Of a DNA stretch of 64,000 bases, positions 10,000 to 18,120 are shown piece by piece. The DNA comes from Desulfobacteraceae bacterium (GTDB lineage: Bacteria; Desulfobacterota; Desulfobacteria; Desulfobacterales; Desulfosarcinaceae). The stretch's first letter is position 1; every line of letters starts with the position of its first letter. The stretch spans positions 25,305 through 89,304 of the forward strand of contig JABDIN010000048.1 of assembly GCA_013003715.1 (NCBI GenBank). Direction: 5' to 3'. The notes below the pieces were generated by a model. That model did not search any database, had not been told where the DNA came from, and saw only the letters and a list, made by a program, of their open reading frames with translations. Both the position numbers and the translations under genes were made by a program.

Positions 10000-10023
10000 C
10001 AATATGAAAAACACCCCGCCGGA

Positions 10024-11019
10024 TTAACCGGCAACAGGCGTGAAATGATTATAGCCCCCGAGTAACGGTGTTCTGCGGCCATTTTTTTGTTCCAGCAGGA
10101 CACCTTCTTTTGTTTCTGTCAATTTTCCCACCACATGATGTTCGATGCCTGATTGTCTCAGTTCGTCCATATTTTTCTCCGGAATCGAGAACAGCAGTTC
10201 CAGGTCTTCACCCCCGGTGAGCGCAATTCCTTCAGGTGATAAACCCAGAATACCGGCCGCTGAAAACAATTCCGGATGCAGGGGAAGGTGATCCTCGAAT
10301 ACAATAGCACCGGTCCGGCTTTGGGAGCAGATGTGATTGACCTCGGCCGCCAATCCATCACTGATATCGATCATGGCGTTGGCCAATCGGGAAACCATCG
10401 GCACGATATCCATACGGCACCTGGGCGTCAGGTGTTTTTTCAATAAATAGGGCGGTACAGGGGTGTTTTTCATCAACAGTTCATAGCCTGCGGCGGCGGC
10501 ACCCAATGTGCCGCTGACCACCAGCAGATCACCGGGGCGGCCATGTGATCGAAGACATAGGGCGGTGGTTCGGACATAGCCCAATAAACTCATTCCGATG
10601 ATAATGTTTTGCCCCCTTGTGGTATCGCCCCCGCCGATCACCACCGCGTATCGCTTGCAAGCAGCTGATATGCCCTTGTAAAGGCCGTTGATCCACTCCA
10701 CATGAATATCCTTCGGGACAACAAGGGAAATAAACAATAGTGTCGGGCTGCCCCCCATGGCGGCAATATCGCTCACATTGCACTCGACCGCTTTTTCCCC
10801 TATCTGTTCCGGTGTGGACCAATTGGTTTTAAAATGGTTTCCTTCCACCAGCGTGTCCGCTGTTACCAGAAGATATCTCCGGGTGTCATGATCCTGGCGA
10901 ATGACGGCCGTATCATCTCCAATTCCGGCCACGAGATTTTTATGGTCATGGGGAATAAGTGCCGCCAGTTGCCGGATGAGCGAAAACTCTCCGCCGATCT
11001 CCTCTATACGCATGGACAC
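10024..11019 (-). CDS. thiL: Thiamine-monophosphate kinase
   Basis: A 331-residue ThiL, which phosphorylates thiamine monophosphate to thiamine pyrophosphate in the last step of cofactor synthesis. Recognisable blocks are the N-terminal EEFxLI-like GGEFSLIRQL, GIGDDTAVI with metal-binding Asp residues, the AMGGSPT segment, GGDTTRG and the substrate-site ISDGLAAEV, plus GGEDLELLF near the C-terminus. Length is normal. It is monocistronic here, with no other thi genes nearby. Confidence 0.92.
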   Translation of the reverse strand: MSMRIEEIGGEFSLIRQLAALIPHDHKNLVAGIGDDTAVIRQDHDTRRYLLVTADTLVEGNHFKTNWSTPEQIGEKAVECNVSDIAAMGGSPTLLFISLVVPKDIHVEWINGLYKGISAACKRYAVVIGGGDTTRGQNIIIGMSLLGYVRTTALCLRSHGRPGDLLVVSGTLGAAAAGYELLMKNTPVPPYLLKKHLTPRCRMDIVPMVSRLANAMIDISDGLAAEVNHICSQSRTGAIVFEDHLPLHPELFSAAGILGLSPEGIALTGGEDLELLFSIPEKNMDELRQSGIEHHVVGKLTETKEGVLLEQKNGRRTPLLGGYNHFTPVAG

Positions 11020-11201
11020 GCTCCGTTATCTGAGTCCTTATGGTTTCTTTATAGTCCCTGAACAATGACATGTTTTCAGGTGTACCTCCGGCCGTTATCC
11101 GGAAGGTTATCGCTCCGGCGGATAAATACGCCACTCTACCTGTTGAGTTGCCGGATTAATCTCTATCACGATCGACACAGATGATACAATACCTGCCGGG
11201 A

Positions 11202-11247
11202 AACCAGGCAGGGTTACCGCCTGTAACCAGGCAGGGTTACCGCCTGT
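11202..11247. repeat. 23-bp tandem duplication
   Basis: Two identical consecutive 23-bp units (11202-11224 and 11225-11247) read AACCAGGCAGGGTTACCGCC followed by TGT. Each unit contains the inverted repeat CAGGC/GCCTG around AGGGTTACC, so it can form two small hairpins. It lies in the 594-bp gap between thiL and the gamma-carbonic-anhydrase gene, 42 bp from a larger inverted-repeat element. Confidence 0.9.
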
Positions 11248-11289
11248 AAAATGATAGGGTTGGAATCGTGTCCGATGAAAACAGGTAAA

Positions 11290-11414
11290 GTCAAATGACA
11301 AAGCTCAAACTTCAAATGGCGGCATGCTATCCATTTTATAGGATCGCTTTGACGATAAAGTGAAGATAAAACCGCAGCATTCCTTCATTTGGCATTTGGA
11401 TTTTGTCATTTGAC
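11290..11414. repeat. 125-bp inverted-repeat element (MITE-like)
   Basis: The ends are perfect 13-bp inverted repeats (GTCAAATGACAAA on the left; its complement ends at 11414), and similarity between the arms continues inward for about 33 bp with shared CAAA and CAAATG blocks. There is no coding capacity inside. The AAATGACAAA-rich arms and size fit a non-autonomous miniature element or a REP-like palindrome; no transposase is nearby and no target duplication was identified. Confidence 0.75.
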
Positions 11415-11630
11415 ATTATAAGCGTAGCTTGTATCAACGCATACCAAAATTCTAAAATATCTGATTCCCTGTCAAGTTTACATGCGATCACTCTGGGAAT
11501 CCGGCCGGACAACCAGCAAAGTTATTCGTTGTCTTTGGGCATTGCAGCCGGTATTATCCTTGAACTTGAATTAAACCGCCAGGGATACGCCGCAACAGAT
11601 AAGGAGCGTTTACGTGATTATCAGCTTTAA
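11403..11630 (+). pseudogene. Possible gene remnant upstream of gamma-carbonic anhydrase
   Basis: An open frame of 75 codons whose first codons lie inside the inverted-repeat element. Its last 50 residues (for example SLSLGIAAGIILELELNRQG) look protein-like with alternating helical hydrophobics, but I recognise no family, and there is no plausible ribosome-binding site for its ATG. It could be the 3' end of a gene whose front was lost when the element inserted, or a chance frame. It overlaps the next gene start by 17 bp. Confidence 0.3.
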
Positions 11631-12156
11631 AGACAACACCCCGATCATCGGCAAGCACGTGTATATCGCACCTACGGCTGTCGTTATTGGCAACGTGACC
11701 ATTGAAGATGGGGCCAGCGTCTGGTTTAACGCCGTCATACGGGGGGATCTGGCGCCGGTGACCATCGGAAAGAATACCAACGTCCAGGATAATTGTACCA
11801 TTCATACCGACGCCGGGATGCCCGCACGGTTGTATGATTCGGTTACCGTGGGCCATAACGCAGTGATTCACGGCTGCACCATCGAGTCCAATTGCCTGAT
11901 CGGCATCAATGCGGTGGTGTTGAACGGTGCCTGCGTCAAAACAGGATCCATTGTCGCCGCCGGATCGGTTGTAAAAACCAACCAGATCATCGGTCCCAAC
12001 GCACTTGCGGCCGGAATACCGGCGCAAGTGAAACGCCGTCTCGCAGCGAATGCCCATGAGCGTTTCAACCAGCCGGTCAACAATTACAGAATGTTATCCC
12101 GTGAATATTTAGGCGATGCGTCTGATGACGCGGATGGGGTGCAAACTACAGGGTAA
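11614..12156 (+). CDS. Gamma-carbonic anhydrase family protein (left-handed beta-helix hexapeptide)
   Basis: A 180-residue protein of the YrdA/PaaY/Cam-like family. Hexapeptide repeats run through residues 15-140 (VYIAPTAVVIGNV, ASVWFNAVIRGD, VGHNAVIHGC). The three metal-ligand histidines of the family are present (in DNCTIHTD, VGHNAV and VIHGC). Such trimers bind Zn or Fe; some hydrate CO2 and others are thioesterase or acyltransferase-like, so activity is not certain. The start is GTG 11614, fixed by AAGGAG seven bases upstream. Its 3' end overlaps the convergent neighbour by 11 bp. Confidence 0.88.
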   Translation: MIISFKDNTPIIGKHVYIAPTAVVIGNVTIEDGASVWFNAVIRGDLAPVTIGKNTNVQDNCTIHTDAGMPARLYDSVTVGHNAVIHGCTIESNCLIGINAVVLNGACVKTGSIVAAGSVVKTNQIIGPNALAAGIPAQVKRRLAANAHERFNQPVNNYRMLSREYLGDASDDADGVQTTG

Positions 12157-12652
12157 TCTCCTTCCGGAAACCAAATTTGATGCTGTTGTCCTGATATAAC
12201 ACCGTGTCCGGTTTGAAACCGAACAATTGGACGCGAAAATTAGCGGTGAATGAATCCAGGTCAATGGTTTTTTCGTTCGGCAGCAGGTTCTTTGTCAGCG
12301 GAAATTTGGACATATACGCCTTCAGGATCATTAACGCATTGACACCCGCGGCGATCCGCTCAATCCTGCCCGCCATTTGAATACCCCTGATGGCCTGCCA
12401 GGTGGCGGCATCAGCATATATGGCGGCTGAAGCCTTGTCGATAAAAGAGGTGTCACGGATGTGCCGCGATTCCGGCGATGAGAAAAAAAAGAACGCACCT
12501 TTCCTGAAAATGTAATATACCGGGGCGGCCCATGGCGATTCCGCGTTGCAGGTTGCCAGGGTCATGGTTCGCTGCGCATCGATAAGGGATTGCGCCATCT
12601 GTGTCAATGTGGATCGATTCGGTATGGCAGAATCGGTAACACCATCATTCAT
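12146..12652 (-). CDS. Pyridoxamine 5'-phosphate oxidase-fold FMN-binding protein
   Basis: A 168-residue PPOX-fold protein. The N-terminal helix is followed by TMTLATCNAESPWAAPVYY, the beginning of the split beta-barrel typical of small flavin-binding PNPOx-like proteins, and by FFFSSPESRHIRD, the usual phosphate/flavin contact region. Such proteins bind FMN or F420, and many have no known substrate; it is unlikely to be the true PdxH. It lies 23 bp downstream of the ADP-ribosylglycohydrolase gene on the same strand. Confidence 0.8.
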   Translation of the reverse strand: MNDGVTDSAIPNRSTLTQMAQSLIDAQRTMTLATCNAESPWAAPVYYIFRKGAFFFFSSPESRHIRDTSFIDKASAAIYADAATWQAIRGIQMAGRIERIAAGVNALMILKAYMSKFPLTKNLLPNEKTIDLDSFTANFRVQLFGFKPDTVLYQDNSIKFGFRKEITL

Positions 12653-12675
12653 GTGCCTATGGCCCTCTGTTCGCT

Positions 12676-13599
12676 TCAGGGTTGGATATTGATTTTTCCG
12701 GTCAGCGTCCGGATTGTCGATAGATGTGACATCTCCGATAACCAGTGCGCCGGTAGCGCGTCATCACCATGGTGGGCACCGAGCACCATCCCCGCCAGCA
12801 TCCCGCGTGCCGCGGAATCGCCACCGGCCATGACGTTTTCCACGAGAGCGGTTTTCAGATCCATTTCGAATTTGAAGATCAAATGCATTACCGATGGAAA
12901 CGCAGCGGGTATACCGCAGGACTGGCCGAATCTGCCGATGGTGTCGATGGTATTGTCCGGTACACTCGACAGGGCTTTTTCAATGCCTTTGATTAGGGCC
13001 GCCGGTTGTCCCATATCCGAAACCGCTTTATCAGCAGCATTTTTCGGGGCTTCCCCGTGCAATACCAAATACACCAGTCGCGCGAAAAATTCAGCGGCCT
13101 CCACAACCATCGGATCATTATGGGTCATTGCGGACTGCTGTCTGGACGACCCGACCAATTCGTTTAAGCTGTTGCAATAGAGATACGCCAGGGGGGCGAT
13201 TCTGGATGCGCCGCCTAGATCAGTGGAGGCGGAGCCTGCCGTTTCAGCCGAGGCGCCATCGCTCAAATTGGATAAAGTGGTTTTGGTGGCGTGATCTTTG
13301 TAACCGGTGTAGTCCGCCATACGGCTCCGCCACATCCGTGAGAAACGATCCAATTCAAACGACGATGTTTCGGATAGGGCTTCGAGCAGCAGCAGCGTCT
13401 GGTCGCCGTAATGGGTGAAATCGCCTTTGACCTTCGTCTGGTGGTAAGATTCCGGCAATGGTTGAAAATAGCCGTCCACACGATTGAATTTTTCCTTGAT
13501 TTCATTTGTATCGTAAATCCAATGTGCGCCCAGCGATAACGCATCCGCTGCAAACGAAGCCATGAGCATGGCATTGGCGTGTTGTTTCATTTCCATCAC
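12676..13599 (-). CDS. ADP-ribosylglycohydrolase (DraG/ARH) family protein
   Basis: A 307-residue protein of the ADP-ribosylglycohydrolase fold. The N-terminal MLMASFAADALSLGAHWIYD is the usual first helix; a Tyr-Gly-Asp-Gln block (HYGDQTLLLLEAL) and the C-terminal GGDSAARGMLAGMVLGA correspond to the metal-binding helices where DraG has its aspartates. The family removes ADP-ribose from proteins or small molecules; the target here is unknown. The gene lies between a dynamin-like GTPase and a PPOX-fold gene, all on the minus strand. Confidence 0.83.
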   Translation of the reverse strand: MMEMKQHANAMLMASFAADALSLGAHWIYDTNEIKEKFNRVDGYFQPLPESYHQTKVKGDFTHYGDQTLLLLEALSETSSFELDRFSRMWRSRMADYTGYKDHATKTTLSNLSDGASAETAGSASTDLGGASRIAPLAYLYCNSLNELVGSSRQQSAMTHNDPMVVEAAEFFARLVYLVLHGEAPKNAADKAVSDMGQPAALIKGIEKALSSVPDNTIDTIGRFGQSCGIPAAFPSVMHLIFKFEMDLKTALVENVMAGGDSAARGMLAGMVLGAHHGDDALPAHWLSEMSHLSTIRTLTGKINIQP

Positions 13600-13668
13600 C
13601 TTTTTCCCGGGTATCCGACAGGATTTTTATGTGTCCGTGACCACGGTCTGTCCACATGTGCGACAGTC

Positions 13669-15144
13669 TCAGACCGGTTCTTCGCCATCATAAACATTTT
13701 CCGCATCAAAAAAGCCCATGGGTGAGGACGGTCCCGTTGCCGACCCGATTTCATCGGGGCTCAATGTGGCCAACTCTTTCAATGCCTCGCGTATCTCTTT
13801 TGATCCGCGGTCATGTATTTCGCGCATTCTGGTGTACTCAGTTTTAACATCCCCCAGGCTGAAACGGGCGTTTGTACTTTTAAGGTTCACATAAACCAGA
13901 TCCCTTATGGAATCCCAAACATCCCTACGCGTCTGATTATTCAATGGGGTGAGATCGTCAATTTTTTTCAAGCATTTTCGATGGAATCGCTTGAACAGAT
14001 ATTTTCTGATGCCGAACAGCCAGAGGAACATCACCGCCAGGGCGATGGTGCCTGCAGCGCTGATGTGTACAACCGGGTCAGCAGCTAAAAAGGGCAATCC
14101 GGAAGGTATAAACAGAAAACCGGCGCCGCCGGCCATAAGGCTGACCATGAAACCTGAAAAGAAGGATTTCAATCGAAAGGTGCGCGCCTTCTTGCGATAG
14201 CTGATCAATGCCTCCAGAAAATGGGACAGGCGTTCACCGTGCGTTTCCACAAAGCTGGCCAGGTTGTCCAGCCGGTGACACGGCGCTTGCAGAATCGCCT
14301 TTTTGAGCTCTTCGCGCTGATTGTCCAGATGTTGCAGGTAATTGTGAAAAACGCCCTCTTCATTTGATACCTTGCCGGCTGCGTGGGAGGAGTAGGTGAG
14401 GTGAATCATCGGGATGTCCTTGCGTCCGGTGATTTGCGACAGGTTCCAGCACAGGGTCCCGTATACGCGCAGCAAATCCATCATGGAGGCACACTCGTCG
14501 ATCCGGTTCAGAACAAACAACACGCGATCCTCGAAGGTGCGGGACGGCAGGGTATCCCTCAGGCTGGTATGCGCTTCCCGAACCGTACCAGCCTTGTGCG
14601 GGTCAAAGAGGACCAGTACCAAGTCCGCGATTTGTGCAAAATCACCGATAACTTCCTGGTAGTTATATCCCCGGTCACGTTCCGTGATGCTATCCAGCAT
14701 CCCCGGTGTATCTATAATGGCGAGATTTTTCAGGAAGGGGGAATTGACTTTTTTAAGTTTGAAGTGAGATGCAAAACGCTGACCATGCTTTTTCAATGAT
14801 TCGAACGGGTATTCCGCGTCATTCAACAGAAATTTGCCATCGCGTTCTTCACCGATTCGAATGGTGTCCGGATTCGTCTCATTGTCATCAAAGGTGATGA
14901 TGGTAAATGAATCGTCTGTCGGCGCCTGGCCAGTGGATTGGACATTGCCGCCTAAAAATTCATTGATCAGGGTGGATTTGCCCGACGAATAATTCCCCAG
15001 AACAAGCACCAGCGGCCGCCATTTGATGTTCGTTTCCATGGGAACTTCGCTATAGCCGTATTTCAGCGCGACCGGGGTAATCTGATCGGCGACCATCTCG
15101 AGTAACTCGTTGCGCAGGGAATTGATATAATTTTCACGATACAT
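13669..15144 (-). CDS. Dynamin-like GTPase
   Basis: A 491-residue large GTPase. P-loop GNYSSGKS is at residues 50-57, a switch region around GQAPTDDSFTI, G3 DTPGML and G4-like LNRID. A hydrophobic hairpin in the last third (about 350-410, two apolar stretches) suggests membrane association, as in bacterial dynamin-like and EHD-type proteins. ATG 15144 is chosen because GGAG lies six bases upstream; the more upstream TTG at 15156 would include that ribosome-binding site in the coding region. Role (membrane repair, stress, phage response) unknown. Confidence 0.83.
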   Translation of the reverse strand: MYRENYINSLRNELLEMVADQITPVALKYGYSEVPMETNIKWRPLVLVLGNYSSGKSTLINEFLGGNVQSTGQAPTDDSFTIITFDDNETNPDTIRIGEERDGKFLLNDAEYPFESLKKHGQRFASHFKLKKVNSPFLKNLAIIDTPGMLDSITERDRGYNYQEVIGDFAQIADLVLVLFDPHKAGTVREAHTSLRDTLPSRTFEDRVLFVLNRIDECASMMDLLRVYGTLCWNLSQITGRKDIPMIHLTYSSHAAGKVSNEEGVFHNYLQHLDNQREELKKAILQAPCHRLDNLASFVETHGERLSHFLEALISYRKKARTFRLKSFFSGFMVSLMAGGAGFLFIPSGLPFLAADPVVHISAAGTIALAVMFLWLFGIRKYLFKRFHRKCLKKIDDLTPLNNQTRRDVWDSIRDLVYVNLKSTNARFSLGDVKTEYTRMREIHDRGSKEIREALKELATLSPDEIGSATGPSSPMGFFDAENVYDGEEPV

Positions 15145-15447
15145 GAATAGCTCCAAAACACAGATGTGAATAACAGCGACAAATCCCTAAACCGTCTGAA
15201 AATCGACTTAAGATCATAACCATGGCAATATCCGCTGATTAACATAAGCTATGATTTACAAGATGTTATATGCACTCATCAAGGTGAAATCAACAATATT
15301 AATCATTTTGATATCACCGGATCTCGATCCCGCTTCATTGTTTTGTCCATGCGGATAAAATACGATAAGAATGAAACAGCTCTTGTTCATGTCCTGGAAA
15401 AATGGCATGAGTGAAGTATACCACTTGAAAATTCGGAGAAGAACGCT
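15145..15447. promoter_or_regulatory. Divergent intergenic region with an 11-bp inverted repeat
   Basis: This 303-bp gap separates the dynamin-like gene (-) from yqgE (+). It holds an inverted repeat with 10 of 11 positions paired: GGTGAAATCAA (15283-15293) and TTGATATCACC (15308-15318), spaced by 14 AT-rich bases. That could be an operator or a hairpin. I see no convincing promoter pair. Confidence 0.35.
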
Positions 15448-16017
15448 TTGACGACACTCATTCCCAACTCATTGAAAGGCCAATTTCTAATTGCCATGCC
15501 GGGCTTGAAGGACCCCAATTTTTACCGTTCGGTATCCTTTATCTTTGAACATACCCACGAAGGCGCCATCGGAATCGTCATCAACAATGTGCACACCTCC
15601 ATCACCAGCAGGCTTATTTTTCAAGAGCTTTCAATAGACTACCGGGATGAAACTGCCGGCATACCCATTCACATCGGCGGTCCGGTTCACATGAATGAAA
15701 TATTTGTGTTGCACGGCCCCCCCCTTGACTATGAACAGAGTATCATAGTGAATCCGGGAATAGCCATAACCAATTCAAAATCGATACTCGAGGCCATTGC
15801 CAAAGCCGAAGGGCCAAACGGCTATATCATATCTTTGGGGTGCGCGGGATGGGGATCGGGTCAGCTCGAATTCGAGATCAAGGAAAATGTATGGCTGAAC
15901 GGCCCATACGCCCATGATATCATGTTTGAACTGGACACCGATCGGCGATGGGAAGAGGCGATCACGCGAATGGGAATCGATCCGGCGTTACTTTCGGATG
16001 CGGCAGGACATGCCTGA
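15448..16017 (+). CDS. YqgE/AlgH family protein (UPF0301)
   Basis: A 189-residue protein of the YqgE/AlgH family, recognised by the N-terminal LKGQFLIAMPGLKDPNFYRS, FEHTHEGAIGIVINN and the central LGCAGWGSGQLEFEI. The molecular function of this family is not established; Pseudomonas AlgH is reported to affect alginate expression. The start is TTG 15448 with GGAGAAG upstream; the family N-terminus begins at this point, which supports it. Confidence 0.88.
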   Translation: MTTLIPNSLKGQFLIAMPGLKDPNFYRSVSFIFEHTHEGAIGIVINNVHTSITSRLIFQELSIDYRDETAGIPIHIGGPVHMNEIFVLHGPPLDYEQSIIVNPGIAITNSKSILEAIAKAEGPNGYIISLGCAGWGSGQLEFEIKENVWLNGPYAHDIMFELDTDRRWEEAITRMGIDPALLSDAAGHA

Positions 16018-16078
16018 TATTGTCTCCTGTCCAGTCCGGTGCTGCTGAAATTTAGTCCAATGAATCGATAGTTGCCAC

Positions 16079-16101
16079 AAAAAAGGGGGCTTTCGCCCCC
16101 T
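16079..16101 (-). terminator. Intrinsic terminator of the 46-residue Cys-rich gene
   Basis: Read on the minus strand: GGGGGC, loop GAAA, GCCCCC, then seven T residues. It starts 10 bases after the stop of the small gene at 16111, a textbook intrinsic terminator that also supports this small gene being real. Confidence 0.9.
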
Positions 16102-16110
16102 GAAGTCATC

Positions 16111-16251
16111 TTATTTTTTAGCTTTCTGTTTTGGCTTCTTTTTTTTTAAACAGACCTTGTCCTTACGGACAAACGCGCAGAGCTTGGGGTTGTAGTACTC
16201 TTTACAATTCAGCGGATTATATAGTGGACATTCGGGATTTTTTTCTGACAT
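16111..16251 (-). CDS. 46-residue Cys-rich microprotein with Lys-rich tail
   Basis: ATG 16251 to TAA 16111 encodes 46 residues. Four cysteines at positions 8, 16, 25 and 34, almost evenly spaced (ECPLYNPLNCKEYYNPKLC), are followed by a tail of mostly Lys. The cysteines could bind one metal ion or an Fe-S cluster. An AAGGGGAA ribosome-binding site lies about 10 bases upstream and a clean intrinsic terminator follows, so it is a complete monocistronic unit. No family recognised with certainty. Confidence 0.75.
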   Translation of the reverse strand: MSEKNPECPLYNPLNCKEYYNPKLCAFVRKDKVCLKKKKPKQKAKK

Positions 16252-16351
16252 GAATCTTTGTTCCCCTTTCGAATGAGCCGCCTGACGCCCATCGGCGACG
16301 ACCCCATGACTTTAAGCAGAATGCCCCTTCCATAGCATATATTATATAGAT

Positions 16352-16720
16352 TTACAACCCACTGTTATTATTGCCCAGTATGCTATCGTACATCTTTCGG
16401 TCATCAAATTCAGCGCGCTTGGCATCGTTCCATTGCGTCACCGGTCTCAGGTATCCCACCACCCGGCTGTAGACTTCGCAGGATTGATAATTGGTGAGGA
16501 CAGGATCCTTTTCATGGCAATGGTCGCATTTTACCAGAAACCGGTCCGCCGCCGGTTCGTAGACGCTGCCGCCATTGATTTGAAGCTCATCACCCTTGCG
16601 TATAGCGTTGACCTTGACTTCGGTTTCACAGTCATGACACTTGCCTTCCCAGGTGATATTATCCTTGATGGTGCTGTTGTCTATGAGTTCCCAGACCCTT
16701 TCTATGCTCATTCCGGCCAT
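16352..16720 (-). CDS. Zinc-ribbon protein resembling the C-terminal end of anaerobic ribonucleotide reductase NrdD
   Basis: A 122-residue protein. Cysteine pairs at C28/C31 and C65/C68 plus C81 look like zinc ligands. The segment CEVYSRVVGYLRPVTQWN, followed by an Lys/Glu/Arg-rich end, closely resembles the sequence after the zinc site in class III ribonucleotide reductase (EVYSRVVGY-RPV-WN). The catalytic barrel and glycyl-radical loop are absent, so it is not a reductase by itself. ATG 16720 is chosen over an upstream in-frame ATG at 16807 because AAGGAG lies seven bases before it. Function unknown. Confidence 0.75.
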   Translation of the reverse strand: MAGMSIERVWELIDNSTIKDNITWEGKCHDCETEVKVNAIRKGDELQINGGSVYEPAADRFLVKCDHCHEKDPVLTNYQSCEVYSRVVGYLRPVTQWNDAKRAEFDDRKMYDSILGNNNSGL

Positions 16721-16909
16721 GTAACTTCTCCTTTTTATCCGATTCGGGTTGATGTGGACTTTCAACGTTGTGTTACTCACCCTAATACCCCATATATGGC
16801 GTGTCAAGAGAGCAATGTGGCTATATATTGTGCTTTTGGGAATGGGAGGTGGGGCTCAAAGGGCGCCGGCCGGTGTGAATGACGCCGGGGCCGGTCATTC
16901 AACCGTATG

Positions 16910-17746
16910 TCAGGGCTTAACCCAGGTTCCTTCCTTCCGGTAATCAATGACGATATCCTTCAGTTTTTGTTTATCACGGATGAATCGATCTTTCATGCCC
17001 ATTAACCATTTTTTGTGGGCCAGGGCGTCCGCCTTGCTTAAAATGAGTTCATGATCGCCCCGGGATATGGTCAGAATGGTCTTATCCCCTTCCATGGAAA
17101 AGGCGCCCGTATTGCTGCAGAGCATACACCGAACCGTTCTGTGGTCCAGAAAGCGGAAGGTGTCCCCGCCGCACAAATTGCAATGGGGGGTTGATTTTTG
17201 TTTCGCGGGTTCAAACAAGGATCGTCCCAATTCACATGCAATGGCTTTGTTGTCATCGTTGAGGAATACTTCACCCGGCAGGGCACCGTATATCACTCGG
17301 CTTTCCTTGAGATCCGCCATGACCATTTTTGCGAAATTCTGGACACCCAGCAAGGCGTGTCCTTCCCTGCCGTCAATACCTGCCACTGCAACACCCACGG
17401 CGGGCTTGCCCCAAAGCTGATCGATATACGCATAGAAGGAGAGGCCCCGGTCGATGAACCGCTTCAACAGGGAGTGGGGGGCCAAAAAATAGGCCGGAGC
17501 CGCAACGATCAGGGCATCCGCGGCAGCGATTTGTTCCACCACCGCGTAAAGCCCGTCTGTTAAAGGGCAAGGTACATCGTTAAACAGGCATTGATAGCAG
17601 GCCCGGCATGATGCTATCTGGAAATCCGATAATCGTATCAGATTCAATTGATGTGCCGGGCGTATGTTCCGGGAAATTTCTTTGACGCAAAGCTCACTGT
17701 TGCCGAGTTTACGCGGGGATCCGATGATACCGAGTATATTTTTCAC
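16910..17746 (-). CDS. NAD(P)H-dependent FMN reductase-like flavoprotein with C-terminal zinc ribbon
   Basis: A 278-residue protein. The N-terminal half is a flavodoxin-like fold: phosphate loop GSPRKLGNSE, the Cys-containing CRACYQC typical of NADPH-dependent FMN reductases of anaerobes, and APAYFLAPHSLLKRFIDR. The C-terminal part carries CNLCGG and CMLCSN, two CxxC pairs likely to bind zinc or iron (rubredoxin-like). It would move electrons between NAD(P)H, FMN and an unknown acceptor. Confidence 0.83.
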   Translation of the reverse strand: MKNILGIIGSPRKLGNSELCVKEISRNIRPAHQLNLIRLSDFQIASCRACYQCLFNDVPCPLTDGLYAVVEQIAAADALIVAAPAYFLAPHSLLKRFIDRGLSFYAYIDQLWGKPAVGVAVAGIDGREGHALLGVQNFAKMVMADLKESRVIYGALPGEVFLNDDNKAIACELGRSLFEPAKQKSTPHCNLCGGDTFRFLDHRTVRCMLCSNTGAFSMEGDKTILTISRGDHELILSKADALAHKKWLMGMKDRFIRDKQKLKDIVIDYRKEGTWVKP

Positions 17747-18120
17747 CTGGAGCCTTCCTGTTCGCTTGTTGAGCGGTTATCGGCAAGCCGTTGCTTTCCT
17801 TGACGGGAATGCCGCCGGTTGCTCTAAATCACTGAAGAATCAAATGCCGGGTCCGGTTTCGACCGGGGAGGGAAGGGGCCCGATTGGCAATCCCGCACCT
17901 GACCAAGCCAAAGCGGTCGGCCGGTATGGTATGGGCAGGCCGCTTATTTGTCAATTTTTATCCAGCGTGTATTTTTGAAAGGGCATGGGATGGAAAGATC
18001 TCCCGGGTATCTTGATTAAAATGAGCAGCTCATCTATATTACAACCGTCCGTTGGGCACACAGGATCAAAGCGGAGATTAACCGTGGACATTCACACTCA
18101 TCAAAGGAAAACAGACACCG
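17747..18120. other. 374-bp intergenic region without recognisable content
   Basis: This gap separates the flavoprotein gene (-) from pyrD (+). Only an AAAGGA ribosome-binding site before the pyrD start is evident. I see no small gene, tRNA or convincing promoter. Confidence 0.5.

Noticed and set aside
11202..11247. CRISPR array
   Set aside because: The two 23-bp units are directly adjacent with no spacers and there are only two.
11107..11301. 64-codon minus-strand frame upstream of thiL
   Set aside because: It runs through the 23-bp tandem duplication and has no supporting signals.
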